Assembly: GCA_937894065.1 (NCBI GenBank)
Contig: CALCST010000034.1
Coordinates: forward strand, 1-64,000
Reading direction: 5' to 3'
Origin: an uncultured Parabacteroides sp.
Lineage (GTDB): Bacteria; Bacteroidota; Bacteroidia; Bacteroidales; Tannerellaceae
Length of the DNA stretch: 64,000 nucleotides
The notes below the pieces were generated by a model, which was given only the letters and a program-made list of their open reading frames with translations, had not been told where the DNA came from and made no database searches. Position 1 is the stretch's first letter, and each line of letters starts with the position of its first letter. Below are positions 36,102-44,629 of this stretch, piece by piece. Position numbers and translations under genes: made by a program.

Positions 36102-36193
36102 TTCTTAAAACTAAGCTTTAGTTTTTAAAAACTAAGATTTAATTTGTAAAAACTGAGACTAAGATTTTAAAAACTAAGCCTTAGTTTTAAGAA
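36102..36193. repeat. inverted-repeat element of ACTAAG units
   Basis: Arms at 36102-36126 and 36169-36193 are 25-base inverted copies with two mismatches. Each arm is itself palindromic around CTAAG(C/G)CTTAG-like sequence, and two more AAAACT(A/G)AG copies lie between them. It takes up the middle of the 490-base gap between the divergent Nif3 and nuclease genes. The rest of the gap holds direct repeat 1, an 8-bp-period tract and the nuclease promoter region. Confidence 0.75.
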
Positions 36194-36243
36194 AAATTCT
36201 CTATCTATAAGTTTTGGATAAGTATATTTCTTGCTTTATATTA

Positions 36244-36268
36244 AAGTTTTGCAAGCTCAATTTCCAGT
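36244..36268. repeat. 25-bp direct repeat, upstream copy
   Basis: Matches 37513-37537 at 23 of 25 positions (begins AAGTTTTGCAAG). The pair flanks the nuclease gene in the same orientation. Confidence 0.75.
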
Positions 36269-36272
36269 TTAT

Positions 36273-36301
36273 GAGTTGACAAGAAGACGAGTTGACAAGA
36301 G
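36273..36301. repeat. 8-bp-period AGTTGACR repeat, copy 2
   Basis: AGTTGACA, AGAAGACG, AGTTGACA in series with an 8-bp period, next to direct repeat 1. See also 3133 and 60709. Confidence 0.6.
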
Positions 36302-36384
36302 TTTTTACAAAACTCAAATTACATATAATATAAGTACAAATCAAAAACTTAAAATCACCGTAATATCCTTTGATGTTTTTTCCA

Positions 36385-36392
36385 TAAATTTG
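36385..36392 (+). promoter_or_regulatory. -7 element before nuclease gene
   Basis: TAAATTTG fits TAnnTTTG, 25 bases before the ATG at 36418. A TTTG lies 12 bases upstream, closer than the normal spacing. Confidence 0.35.
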
Positions 36393-36417
36393 CCGGACTT
36401 TTTTATAAGTAGAATAT

Positions 36418-37506
36418 ATGGCAAAAAGAAAAACTAATAACAGAACACGAAAATCATCTGCCGCATCGGGCAAAGGTTATATCAGGAAATTTGGCAAATG
36501 GCTTTGTCTGTCAGTATTTGTCGTTTCATGCTTTGTGGCATCACATTATATATATGATTATCTGAATGATGTTGAATGGAAGAAACTAGCTCCAAGTGAT
36601 ACGAAGGAAATAGTTGAAAATAAGGTCAAAGATATCAAGGATGAAGTAAGCGACAAAGCAGAGGATATTTTGTCTGATATAAAGGAAACGGACATCAAAC
36701 TTCCGTCTTCTTCTGTGTCGAAATCAACAGAAAAACCTAAGAGTCAGGAAAAGAAGGATGAGAAAACTGTAGAAACGAAAAAAACGATTAATTCAGCGAA
36801 GGCCGAACGTTTGTCAGGGTTGGAAATACCTTCTTTGATTACGAAGAAAACAGAACAGGTAATAAAGCACGAAGGATACACTGTTTCTTATAATTCGGAT
36901 TATCGCATAGCCAATTGGGTCGCATATGAACTGACAAAGAGTGAGGCTAAAAGCACAAGATATTCGCGCTCCAACAAGTTTGTTCCGGACCCGGATGTTA
37001 AAGGCGCAACAGCAATGAACGAAGATTATTCCAGAACCGGATTTGACAAAGGTCATCTGGCTCCTGCGGGTGATATGAAATGGTCGGCAAAGGCTATGCG
37101 TGAATCTTTCTATTTCAGTAATATTTGTCCGCAGATTCCTGGACTTAATCGCGGAATATGGCGTGAGCTGGAAGAGCAATGCAGGCTGTGGGCTTCGGAC
37201 AATGGTGTTCTGTATGTTGCCACCGGACCAGTAATAACCGGAGAGATGCGCAGACTTGGAAAACACCGCGTTGGCGTTCCTGCAAAATTTTATAAAGTTC
37301 TTTGCACTATCGTAAATGGCAAATATGAGGCTACAGGCTTTTTGTTCGACAACAAGGACTATGACAATGATGCAGTTCTAAAGTCATTTATGGTTCCGGT
37401 CGATAAGGTCGAAGAAATTACCGGTATTGACTTTTTCCCGAAATTGCCAGATGGAGTGGAGAAGGAGATAGAGTCCAGAGTTAATTTCAAAGCTTGGTCG
37501 TATTAG
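36418..37506 (+). CDS. membrane-anchored DNA/RNA non-specific endonuclease
   Basis: NucA/NUC1-type beta-beta-alpha-metal nuclease. A basic N-terminus (about 1-27) and one membrane helix (about 28-48) place the nuclease outside the cytoplasm. A charged low-complexity linker (about 55-130) follows. The catalytic DRGH motif is present as DKGH at 210-213, in RTGFDKGHLAPAGDM, with His213 as general base; the metal-site Asn is in GLNRGIWRELE (about 242-252). Such enzymes degrade nucleic acid in the periplasm or outside the cell. The gene is flanked by 25-bp direct repeats and lies alone between divergent neighbours. Possible jobs are nutrient nucleic acid use or limiting DNA uptake; nothing in the sequence decides. 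Confidence 0.9.
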   Translation: MAKRKTNNRTRKSSAASGKGYIRKFGKWLCLSVFVVSCFVASHYIYDYLNDVEWKKLAPSDTKEIVENKVKDIKDEVSDKAEDILSDIKETDIKLPSSSVSKSTEKPKSQEKKDEKTVETKKTINSAKAERLSGLEIPSLITKKTEQVIKHEGYTVSYNSDYRIANWVAYELTKSEAKSTRYSRSNKFVPDPDVKGATAMNEDYSRTGFDKGHLAPAGDMKWSAKAMRESFYFSNICPQIPGLNRGIWRELEEQCRLWASDNGVLYVATGPVITGEMRRLGKHRVGVPAKFYKVLCTIVNGKYEATGFLFDNKDYDNDAVLKSFMVPVDKVEEITGIDFFPKLPDGVEKEIESRVNFKAWSY

Positions 37507-37512
37507 TCACTC

Positions 37513-37537
37513 AAGTTTTGCAAGTTCAATTTTCAGT
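37513..37537. repeat. 25-bp direct repeat, downstream copy
   Basis: Copy of 36244-36268 (23/25). The following ACAAATCAA.AA stretch before the EamA gene also resembles the one before the nuclease gene. Confidence 0.75.
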
Positions 37538-37598
37538 AACGAGCCTATAAAAATTTGACAGTAAACACAAATCAATAATCAAAATATAATAAAGCTAA

Positions 37599-38513
37599 AT
37601 GAATAGTTTGAAAGGATTTTTCTATGGGATAATGACGTCCGTAACATTTGGCCTTATCCCTTTGTTCACTTTACCGTTGATGGCAAAAGGTATGCACTTC
37701 GAGTCAATTCTGTTTTATCGTTTTATAATTGCAACCATAGCCTTAGGATGTATGATGAAAATAAAAGGAGAGTCGTTTGCCGTCGAGAAGAAAGACATTC
37801 CATACTTTCTGCTTTTAGGCTTGTTTTATACAGGCTCAGCAATGTTTCTCTTTTGGGGATATGATTTTATGGGTGCAGGAATTGCAACAACATTGCATTT
37901 CACTTATCCTGTGTTTGTCACTCTGATAATGCTGTTGTTCTTCAGAGAAAAAACATCGTGGATAACAATTCTGGCAATATTGATGGCAATAGCCGGAGTG
38001 GCACGTTTGTCGATAAGTGGAGAAGTTGAGATGAATATTACGGGTCTTATTATCGTCTTGCTTTCTGCTGTTGCCTATGCATTATATATCGTTACGGTAA
38101 ATAAATCCAGAGTTTGCACGATGAACGGACGTAAGCTTGCATTTTACGTATTTATTGTAAGTACGATTCTTTTTGGAATTAGGGCGAATACGCATTTGGG
38201 GCTTCAGGCAGTTCCGGACACTATGTCTTTGATTAATCTTATTTTGCTGGCAATTGTCCCGACAGTTATTTCCAATATAACTTTGGTTCTTGCTGTGCAT
38301 AACATCGGTGGAACTCTGACTTCCGTTCTTGGAGCAATGGAACCGCTTACGGCAGTATGCGTCGGCGTTCTGGTCTTCGGAGAAGCTTTCACAGCAAACG
38401 AAGCTTTCGGAATGTTGCTTATAATAACTGCAGTGACTTTGATAATACTTTCCGGAACTATTAAAAAGGCACTTTCTGTTTTGTTTAGAGGAGTACGGTC
38501 GAAGTTTATGTAA
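37599..38513 (+). CDS. EamA/DMT family transporter
   Basis: A 304-residue drug/metabolite transporter superfamily exporter with ten predicted helices in two EamA repeats (about 8-140 and 148-290). The second repeat has GAMEPLTAVCVGVLVFGE, a clear EamA signature. Substrate unknown; relatives export amino acids or metabolites. Confidence 0.9.
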   Translation: MNSLKGFFYGIMTSVTFGLIPLFTLPLMAKGMHFESILFYRFIIATIALGCMMKIKGESFAVEKKDIPYFLLLGLFYTGSAMFLFWGYDFMGAGIATTLHFTYPVFVTLIMLLFFREKTSWITILAILMAIAGVARLSISGEVEMNITGLIIVLLSAVAYALYIVTVNKSRVCTMNGRKLAFYVFIVSTILFGIRANTHLGLQAVPDTMSLINLILLAIVPTVISNITLVLAVHNIGGTLTSVLGAMEPLTAVCVGVLVFGEAFTANEAFGMLLIITAVTLIILSGTIKKALSVLFRGVRSKFM

Positions 38514-38527
38514 GTATATTAATATTT

Positions 38528-38566
38528 TTAGGGAGTTGAGCAATTAAATCAACTCCCTAATTTTTT
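38528..38566. terminator. bidirectional terminator between EamA and GH27 genes
   Basis: TTAGGGAGTTGA and TCAACTCCCTAA (38528-38560) form a 12-bp perfect stem, followed by TTTTTT on the plus strand. Confidence 0.9.
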
Positions 38567-38617
38567 ATCAATACTGACTTGCTTTTATTTTCTGTTTTCC
38601 AGACATTGTTTGTCGGA

Positions 38618-40243
38618 TTATTCTTTAATTAGAGTAAAACAGTCAATATCTGGAGCCCAAGTCAGACGGCTGCCCATTCTTATTGTGTTATATCCTGGTT
38701 GAAGTTCCACTGCAAATTCCACTGTCTGTACACCTTTTGAGCGGTCTGTATTTAGATTGCTGAAAGACGTACGCGTTCCATTTACTGTTATTTCCAGCTT
38801 ACGGTCAGCAATTTCTCTTTCCCCGATTTCTGCAGGAATATAATATACTGTCATTTTGTATTTTCCTCCATTTTCACTGAAGACTTTATTCCATTCAGCA
38901 TAATTGTCTTTATCACCTCCAAGGTTACAAACAGTCATTTTCCCGGAAGCAGCATCGAATGGAATATATTTTATACCGCGTTTACGCTTGCCCAAAGCGT
39001 TATACAGATTCAGATAAGCATGTTCTGCTTCATATATTTTACGTTCTATACGTCTTTGACCTTCTAATCTCATGATTTTTACACCATGAGGTTTGACATC
39101 AAAGCTTATTACGTCATTTGTAGTGGTTTCATCTTTATGTTTTATTAAGTCTCGAATCTTTGTTTCTCCTTCAAGTTCAAGAATATCCAGAGGAACGTTG
39201 AAATGGCAAATTTCATCTGAAGGATTGTAAAAAGCTACTGCACGTATATTTCCCCTTTCTTTCTCTATGTCTTTTACCAGAACATAGCCTTCTCCTTCGT
39301 GCTGTACAACATATGCCTGTTGTCCTAAAGGGTCTTGGTTTAATGCAATTAATTCTTTGTTGGTAAGAAGTTTTAATGAGGATTCTGGAATATTAGTTAA
39401 GTCGCATCCTATAAGCATAGGTGAACTCATAATACACCACATACCAAAATGAGTTTCTTCCTCTTCTGGTTTCAAACCTCTGCCTATTTCCAACATGTCC
39501 ATGTCGTTGTAATGACCTTCTCCGGCATAAGCAGACAGATACATGTTCATTGACAGGATTTGTTTAATAGACCACCAGCTTGGAGTTATATCAGAACTTA
39601 TTCTCCATGATCTTGCTAGATTCTTTACCCAAGTTCCAGGATATGCCCAACGACATATATTTATAGAAATATTTTTGGTACTTACGTCGCGGATGGCATT
39701 GACAATTTCTGTATATCTTTTTTCTTCGTCCAGTTCCAGTTGTTGCCCTGCGCCACAATAATCTATTTTTATAAAATCAAAACCCCATTGGTTGAAATAT
39801 AAATCTGCATCTTGGTGCTCATATCCATAAAGTCCTACGCCAATACCATTTTTATCTGCATCCCAAAGTGAACCACAAGTGTTTGCTCCGGCTTCAGAAT
39901 ATATTCCGGCTTTTAGTCCTTTGGAATGGATATAATCTGCTACAATTTTCATTCCGTTTGGAAAACGCTCCGGGTGAGAGTGTAGTATTCCTCTATCATC
40001 CCTGTGTCCGAAAAATCCGTCATCAATATTTATATAGTTATATCCAACATCTTTCAGACCTAAAGAAACCATAGCATCTGCTTGTTTCTTTATGAGATCT
40101 TCATTTATGTTTACACGATATGTGTTCCATGAACTCCATCCCATAATTGGTGGTTCTACATAATTAGTTTGTGCATTTGTGTGTACATTTAAACCAACTG
40201 CAACTAAAGCTGATATTAAAATTTTAGTATTTATATTTCCCAT
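38618..40243 (-). CDS. GH27 alpha-galactosidase with C-terminal carbohydrate-binding module
   Basis: Secreted retaining alpha-galactosidase. A signal peptide (about 1-24) is followed by a TIM barrel beginning PPIMGWSSWN, with YINIDDGF at about 70-77, nucleophile Asp161 in FIKIDYCG and likely acid/base Asp218 in RISSDI. The Cys124/Cys163-type pair of GH27 is present. After the family's beta-sandwich (about 300-400), residues about 405-541 form a separate CBM6/CBM35-like module (YEAEHAYLN to IDCFTLIKE). Substrates would be alpha-galactosyl glycans such as raffinose-type sugars or host glycans. The gene stands alone without SusCD. Confidence 0.92.
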   Translation of the reverse strand: MGNINTKILISALVAVGLNVHTNAQTNYVEPPIMGWSSWNTYRVNINEDLIKKQADAMVSLGLKDVGYNYINIDDGFFGHRDDRGILHSHPERFPNGMKIVADYIHSKGLKAGIYSEAGANTCGSLWDADKNGIGVGLYGYEHQDADLYFNQWGFDFIKIDYCGAGQQLELDEEKRYTEIVNAIRDVSTKNISINICRWAYPGTWVKNLARSWRISSDITPSWWSIKQILSMNMYLSAYAGEGHYNDMDMLEIGRGLKPEEEETHFGMWCIMSSPMLIGCDLTNIPESSLKLLTNKELIALNQDPLGQQAYVVQHEGEGYVLVKDIEKERGNIRAVAFYNPSDEICHFNVPLDILELEGETKIRDLIKHKDETTTNDVISFDVKPHGVKIMRLEGQRRIERKIYEAEHAYLNLYNALGKRKRGIKYIPFDAASGKMTVCNLGGDKDNYAEWNKVFSENGGKYKMTVYYIPAEIGEREIADRKLEITVNGTRTSFSNLNTDRSKGVQTVEFAVELQPGYNTIRMGSRLTWAPDIDCFTLIKE

Positions 40244-40366
40244 ATAGATTATAATTTTTGAAATTTAAAAATATAGATAATAATTGATTTATATATAATT
40301 CTCAGCAGAAAACATATGCTGGTAATAATATTGAGTATCTTTTGCCTTAGGTACGAGTATAAAAAT

Positions 40367-40409
40367 AACCTGTGTCGGCTAAGCAATTAATACTTTGTCG
40401 ACACAGGTT
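40367..40409 (-). terminator. terminator after GNAT gene
   Basis: AACCTGTGTCG (40367-40377) pairs with CGACACAGGTT (40399-40409); a T run follows on the minus strand (plus-strand A run 40361-40365). Confidence 0.85.
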
Positions 40410-40431
40410 GTAATCGTGGAGATAATGTGTT

Positions 40432-40932
40432 TTATTTAATCTCCATTTCCATAATATAGTCGTTCATATAAAATCCGTTTCCTATATCATGGTCTCTTGT
40501 ATCAACTATGGATAAACCCATGTGCTTGTAGAAATCTACAGCTTTATTGTAACGATTAACGTAAAGTTCAACTATGAATGGAGTTGGATAGTTTTTCTTC
40601 AGATATTCTACACCTTGTTCGATGATGAATCGTCCGATGCCTTTTCCGTGTATTGATGGTAAAGAATAAATCTTTTGGAAGTTGAATCTGTTGTCTGCTT
40701 TCTTCTCGATGGACAAATAGCCTGATGGAATACCGTCAGAATAGATAATGAAAAACTTGTGTTTAAGAATTTCCATCTGTTTTTTCAGATTCTCGGTAGA
40801 ATACATCATATCATACATATAGTCCAACTGTTCTTTCGACAAGATTGAACCATATGTAGCACCCCAAGTTTGAGACGCTACTTCCTGAATAGTGGAGCAG
40901 TCGTCAATAGTTGCTTCTTTTATTGAATACAT
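40432..40932 (-). CDS. GNAT family N-acetyltransferase
   Basis: A 166-residue acetyltransferase of the Gcn5 fold. The acetyl-CoA pyrophosphate loop is seen in SIHGKGIGRFII (about 95-106), with the following VELYVNRYNKAVDFYKHMGL segment typical of the RimI-like C-terminal half. Substrate unknown. Monocistronic by its own terminator. Confidence 0.88.
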   Translation of the reverse strand: MYSIKEATIDDCSTIQEVASQTWGATYGSILSKEQLDYMYDMMYSTENLKKQMEILKHKFFIIYSDGIPSGYLSIEKKADNRFNFQKIYSLPSIHGKGIGRFIIEQGVEYLKKNYPTPFIVELYVNRYNKAVDFYKHMGLSIVDTRDHDIGNGFYMNDYIMEMEIK

Positions 40933-41042
40933 AGTGATATATTTTAAAAGTTTGTTGTCCTTTCATTGTATTGTAATATAAGATATTTAGTCGTATGGAG
41001 CCTTATTAAAGGTCGTACAGGTTTTAAAATATAAGATGACTG

Positions 41043-41183
41043 ATATTACAAAATTGTTACATTTTGGTAGCAAATATAACAATATTGTTTTTCTTTCAAT
41101 AGTTAAAACACGAATTTATCTGTAAAAGAAGAAAAGTTGGATATATTTTGTTCGATTAGTAATCCAATATTACAAAATTGTTA
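41043..41183. promoter_or_regulatory. three ACAANNTTGT sites upstream of the V-ATPase operon
   Basis: The palindrome-like ACAANNTTGT occurs at 41048-41057, 41079-41088 and 41172-41181. The first and third lie in identical 17-mers (ATATTACAAAATTGTTA at 41043-41059 and 41167-41183). They could be operator sites for an unknown regulator. The rest of this 348-base gap shows only AT-rich DNA and the -7 element. Confidence 0.4.
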
Positions 41184-41233
41184 ATTTCTTAATTTTTTTC
41201 GCACGAAACTATAGCATCATTCAAAGAAAAAAC

Positions 41234-41241
41234 TATCTTTG
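41234..41241 (+). promoter_or_regulatory. -7 element of the V-ATPase operon
   Basis: TATCTTTG fits TAnnTTTG, 39 bases before the first start codon. No -33 TTTG. A small palindrome AACTTAAATAAGTT (41262-41275) lies just before the ATG, near the ribosome site. Confidence 0.5.
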
Positions 41242-41280
41242 GGCAAAGGTTTTTTGATAATAACTTAAATAAGTTAAGAA

Positions 41281-41871
41281 ATGGATACAAAAATTCAGGA
41301 ATTAACCGACAAAATCTACAAGGAAGGTGTAGAAAAAGGAAATGAAGAAGCTGCCCGCATTATTTCGGAAGCTAATGCGGAAAAAGAAAGGCTGCTTGCT
41401 TCAGCTCGTGCCGAAGCCGAGCAAATATTGTCGGTAGCGGAAAAACAAGCTGCTGAATTGAAGAAAAATACTGAAGCAGAATTGAAATTGTTCGCAGCTC
41501 AGTCTGTTGAAGCTTTGAAAAGCGAGATCGCTAATCTTATTACCGGAGAAATCACCTCGTCAAATGTTAAATCGGCTTTGGCTGATTCTACTTTTATGCA
41601 AAAGGTTATTCTTGAATTGGTTAAAGGTTGGCCAAGCAATGAGAATCTTGCTATACAGACATCAGAAGCTGAGTCTTTGCGTCAATATTTTGTGAAGAAT
41701 GCAAAATCTTTGTTGGATAATGGTGTGAATATAGAGCAGGTGAATGGTAAAAAAGCTTCTTTCTCGATAATGCCTGCCGATGGCTCTTATAAGGTTTCAT
41801 TCGGTGAGGAAGAGTTTATTGAATATTTTAAAGAGTTTCTCCGTCCTCAACTGGTAGAAGCTTTGTTTTAA
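41281..41871 (+). CDS. atpE: V-type ATPase subunit E
   Basis: Peripheral-stalk subunit. Residues about 10-85 form a long Ala/Glu/Lys coiled coil; the rest is the globular C-terminal domain that binds the A3B3 head. Length 196 fits bacterial V-type E. First gene of a seven-gene operon in the order E, DUF2764, A, B, D, I, K. No subunit G/H gene precedes it. Confidence 0.88.
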   Translation: MDTKIQELTDKIYKEGVEKGNEEAARIISEANAEKERLLASARAEAEQILSVAEKQAAELKKNTEAELKLFAAQSVEALKSEIANLITGEITSSNVKSALADSTFMQKVILELVKGWPSNENLAIQTSEAESLRQYFVKNAKSLLDNGVNIEQVNGKKASFSIMPADGSYKVSFGEEEFIEYFKEFLRPQLVEALF

Positions 41872-41882
41872 AGCTGAAATTT

Positions 41883-42758
41883 ATGGGTAAGTATTATTGT
41901 TTAATAGCTGGACTTCCCAATATAGCTTTGGAGGATACAAAACTAGCTTATTCGGTAGCGGAATTCGGTAGTGAATTATCAGGTATATTGACATCGCGCG
42001 ACAAGAAGCTTATAGATTGGTTTTATCTAAAGTTTGATAATCGGAATCTGTTGGCTTTCTTGAAGAATCCGGAATCACAGATGGATGAACGCGGAACGAT
42101 ATCGCAGCAGGAAATAGCTGACTTGTATAGAGCCATGAAGAACGAAGAAAAAACCTCTTCCTCTAAACGAATCCCTCAATTTTATAAAGATTTCCTTCGC
42201 CAGTATATTGCTGAAGAAGCAAATGACAATAAAGGTTTTGCGAAGAAATCTGTTTCATGGGATGACCGTCTTTCTGCTTTATACTATTCTCAGGCAATGA
42301 AATGCCGTAATTCATTTGTGGCAGACTGGTTTGAATTGAATTTAAACATCAACAATGTTCTGACTGCCATAACTTGCCGGAAGCATCAACTTGATAAAGC
42401 TGAATATATCGTTGGTGACAATGAGGTTGCCGAGTCTATCAGGACTTCAAACGCGCGCGATTTCGGTTTGGGCGACTCTGTGGAATATCTGCCGGAGCTG
42501 CAACGAATTGCTGAGGAACAGGATTTGCTGCTTAGGGAAAAGAAAATCGATGTACTGAAATGGAAGTGGCTTGATGATCATACTTTCTTCAAGACTTTCG
42601 ACATCGAGAGCGTGTTTGCGTATCTTCTGAAGTTGGAGATGATTGAACGCTGGGTTACCCTGGATAAGGTTACAGGCGAACAGACTTTCCGACAATTGGT
42701 AGGTTCAATGAAGAAAGGCAGCATAAATGCCTTGGAAGAATTTAAAAAGAATAATTAG
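41883..42758 (+). CDS. DUF2764 family V-ATPase-associated protein
   Basis: A 291-residue mostly helical protein starting MGKYYCLIAGLPNIAL, the DUF2764 signature. It has no signal peptide or membrane helix. In Bacteroidetes and Chlamydiae-type operons a gene of this sort takes the place between E and A where other V/A-ATPases have subunit C (and F). I infer it is the socket/central-axle adaptor that replaces C; this is not shown by sequence identity that I can see. Confidence 0.85.
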   Translation: MGKYYCLIAGLPNIALEDTKLAYSVAEFGSELSGILTSRDKKLIDWFYLKFDNRNLLAFLKNPESQMDERGTISQQEIADLYRAMKNEEKTSSSKRIPQFYKDFLRQYIAEEANDNKGFAKKSVSWDDRLSALYYSQAMKCRNSFVADWFELNLNINNVLTAITCRKHQLDKAEYIVGDNEVAESIRTSNARDFGLGDSVEYLPELQRIAEEQDLLLREKKIDVLKWKWLDDHTFFKTFDIESVFAYLLKLEMIERWVTLDKVTGEQTFRQLVGSMKKGSINALEEFKKNN

Positions 42759-42809
42759 AATAATCTGTATGTTTCGTGCATACGGAATACAAACAATAAG
42801 GAATAAAAC

Positions 42810-44567
42810 ATGGCAACAAAAGGAACAGTAAAAGGAATCGTATCCAACCTTGTGACTGTCGAGGTTGAAGGTCCGGTTTCTCAGAATGAAATCTGTTATA
42901 TTTCTGTCGGTGGTGTAAACCTTATGGCGGAAGTTATCAAGGTTATCGGAAAGGATGCCTTCGTCCAGGTGTTTGAAAGCACGCGTGGTATGCGTGTGGG
43001 CGATGTGGCTGAATTCCAAGGACACATGTTGGAAGTGTCACTGGGTCCGGGTATGCTTTCACGAAACTACGATGGTTTGCAGAACGACCTCGACAAGATG
43101 GAAGGTGTGTTCTTGCGCCGAGGTGAATATACGTATCCTCTTGACGAAAATAAGAAATGGGCTTTCAAACCATTGGCTAAGGCTGGTGATATTGTAGAAG
43201 CCGGTGACTGGCTGGGCGAGGTTGACGAGAACAACCAGCCGCATAAAATCATGGTTCCTTTCACTTTCAAAGGTTCATACACTGTTAAGTCTGTGGCTGC
43301 TGAAGGTGAATATACCATACATGAAACTATGGCTGTGCTGACATCGGCAGACGGCAAGGAGGAAAATGTAACTATGGTGCAGAAATGGCCGGTGAAGAAA
43401 GCGATTACTTGCTTCAAAGAAAAACCGCGTCCATTCAAACTTCTTGAAACTGGTGTGAGAACTATCGATACAGTGAATCCTATCGTTGAAGGTGGTACAG
43501 GATTTATCCCTGGTCCGTTCGGTACTGGTAAGACAGTTCTTCAGCATGCTATTTCAAAACAGGCTGAAGCTGATATTGTGATTATCGCTGCCTGCGGTGA
43601 ACGTGCAAACGAGGTTGTGGAAGTCTTCACAGAGTTCCCTGAACTGGTTGACCCACATACAGGACGTAAGTTGATGGAACGTACAATTATCATTGCCAAC
43701 ACTTCAAACATGCCGGTTGCTGCCCGTGAAGCTTCTGTATATACAGCCATGACAATTGCTGAGTATTACAGAAGTATGGGATTGAAGGTGTTGCTTATGG
43801 CGGACTCTACTTCACGTTGGGCTCAGGCGTTGCGTGAGATGTCAAACCGTTTGGAAGAGTTGCCTGGACCTGATGCGTTCCCTATGGACTTGTCGGCTAT
43901 CGTGGCTAACTTCTATGCTCGTGCTGGTTTCGTTCATTTGAAGAATGGCGCTACTGGTTCTGTTACGTTTATCGGTACTGTTTCTCCAGCCGGTGGTAAC
44001 TTGAAAGAGCCTGTAACAGAGAATACCAAGAAGGTGGCACGTTGTTTCTATGCTTTGGAGCAGGAACGTGCGGACCGTAAGCGTTATCCGGCTGTTAATC
44101 CTATTGACAGTTATTCCAAATATCTTGAATATCCGGAATTTCAGGAATATATCTCAAAGCATGTTTCTCCGGATTGGATAGAAATGGTGAATGAGGTGAA
44201 GACAAGAATGTTGCGAGGTAAGGAAATTTCAGAACAGATCAACATCCTTGGTGATGACGGTGTGCCTGTTGAATATCACGTTACGTTCTGGAAGTCAGAG
44301 TTGATTGACTTCGTTATCCTTCAGCAGGATGCTTTTGATGCAATCGATGCTGTTACGCCTCTTGCACGCCAGGAATTCATGCTGAACCGCATTGTTTCAA
44401 TCTGCCGTTCGGAATTCAAGTTCGACACATTCCTTGAAGTTATGGATTATTTCAAGAATATGATCAATATCTTCAAACAGATGAACTATTCTGAATACGA
44501 GAGCGAACAATTCAAGAAATTCAATGCCGACTTGGATACTCTGTTGGCAGAACGAGTTGTAAAATGA
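42810..44567 (+). CDS. atpA: V-type ATPase catalytic subunit A
   Basis: Nucleotide-hydrolysing subunit, 585 residues. Walker A GPFGTGKT is at 235-242, catalytic Glu264 lies in GERANE, and the large bulge domain unique to A subunits occupies about 110-200. DSTSRWAQALREMS and GRLEELPGP-type segments (here SNRLEELPGPDAFP) are intact. Bacterial V-ATPases can run either way; in a fermenting anaerobe ATP-driven ion export or ATP synthesis are both possible. Confidence 0.96.
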   Translation: MATKGTVKGIVSNLVTVEVEGPVSQNEICYISVGGVNLMAEVIKVIGKDAFVQVFESTRGMRVGDVAEFQGHMLEVSLGPGMLSRNYDGLQNDLDKMEGVFLRRGEYTYPLDENKKWAFKPLAKAGDIVEAGDWLGEVDENNQPHKIMVPFTFKGSYTVKSVAAEGEYTIHETMAVLTSADGKEENVTMVQKWPVKKAITCFKEKPRPFKLLETGVRTIDTVNPIVEGGTGFIPGPFGTGKTVLQHAISKQAEADIVIIAACGERANEVVEVFTEFPELVDPHTGRKLMERTIIIANTSNMPVAAREASVYTAMTIAEYYRSMGLKVLLMADSTSRWAQALREMSNRLEELPGPDAFPMDLSAIVANFYARAGFVHLKNGATGSVTFIGTVSPAGGNLKEPVTENTKKVARCFYALEQERADRKRYPAVNPIDSYSKYLEYPEFQEYISKHVSPDWIEMVNEVKTRMLRGKEISEQINILGDDGVPVEYHVTFWKSELIDFVILQQDAFDAIDAVTPLARQEFMLNRIVSICRSEFKFDTFLEVMDYFKNMINIFKQMNYSEYESEQFKKFNADLDTLLAERVVK

Positions 44568-44629
44568 TTTAGGTTGTACGGCTTATGAGATTGGTAAACA
44601 ATCCTCGAAGCTAATAACTCAATATAAAT

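Noticed and set aside
36201..36473. 90-residue minus-strand frame in the nif3-nuclease gap
   Set aside because: It overlaps the nuclease start and the repeats, is very AT-rich and has no recognisable domain or ribosome site.
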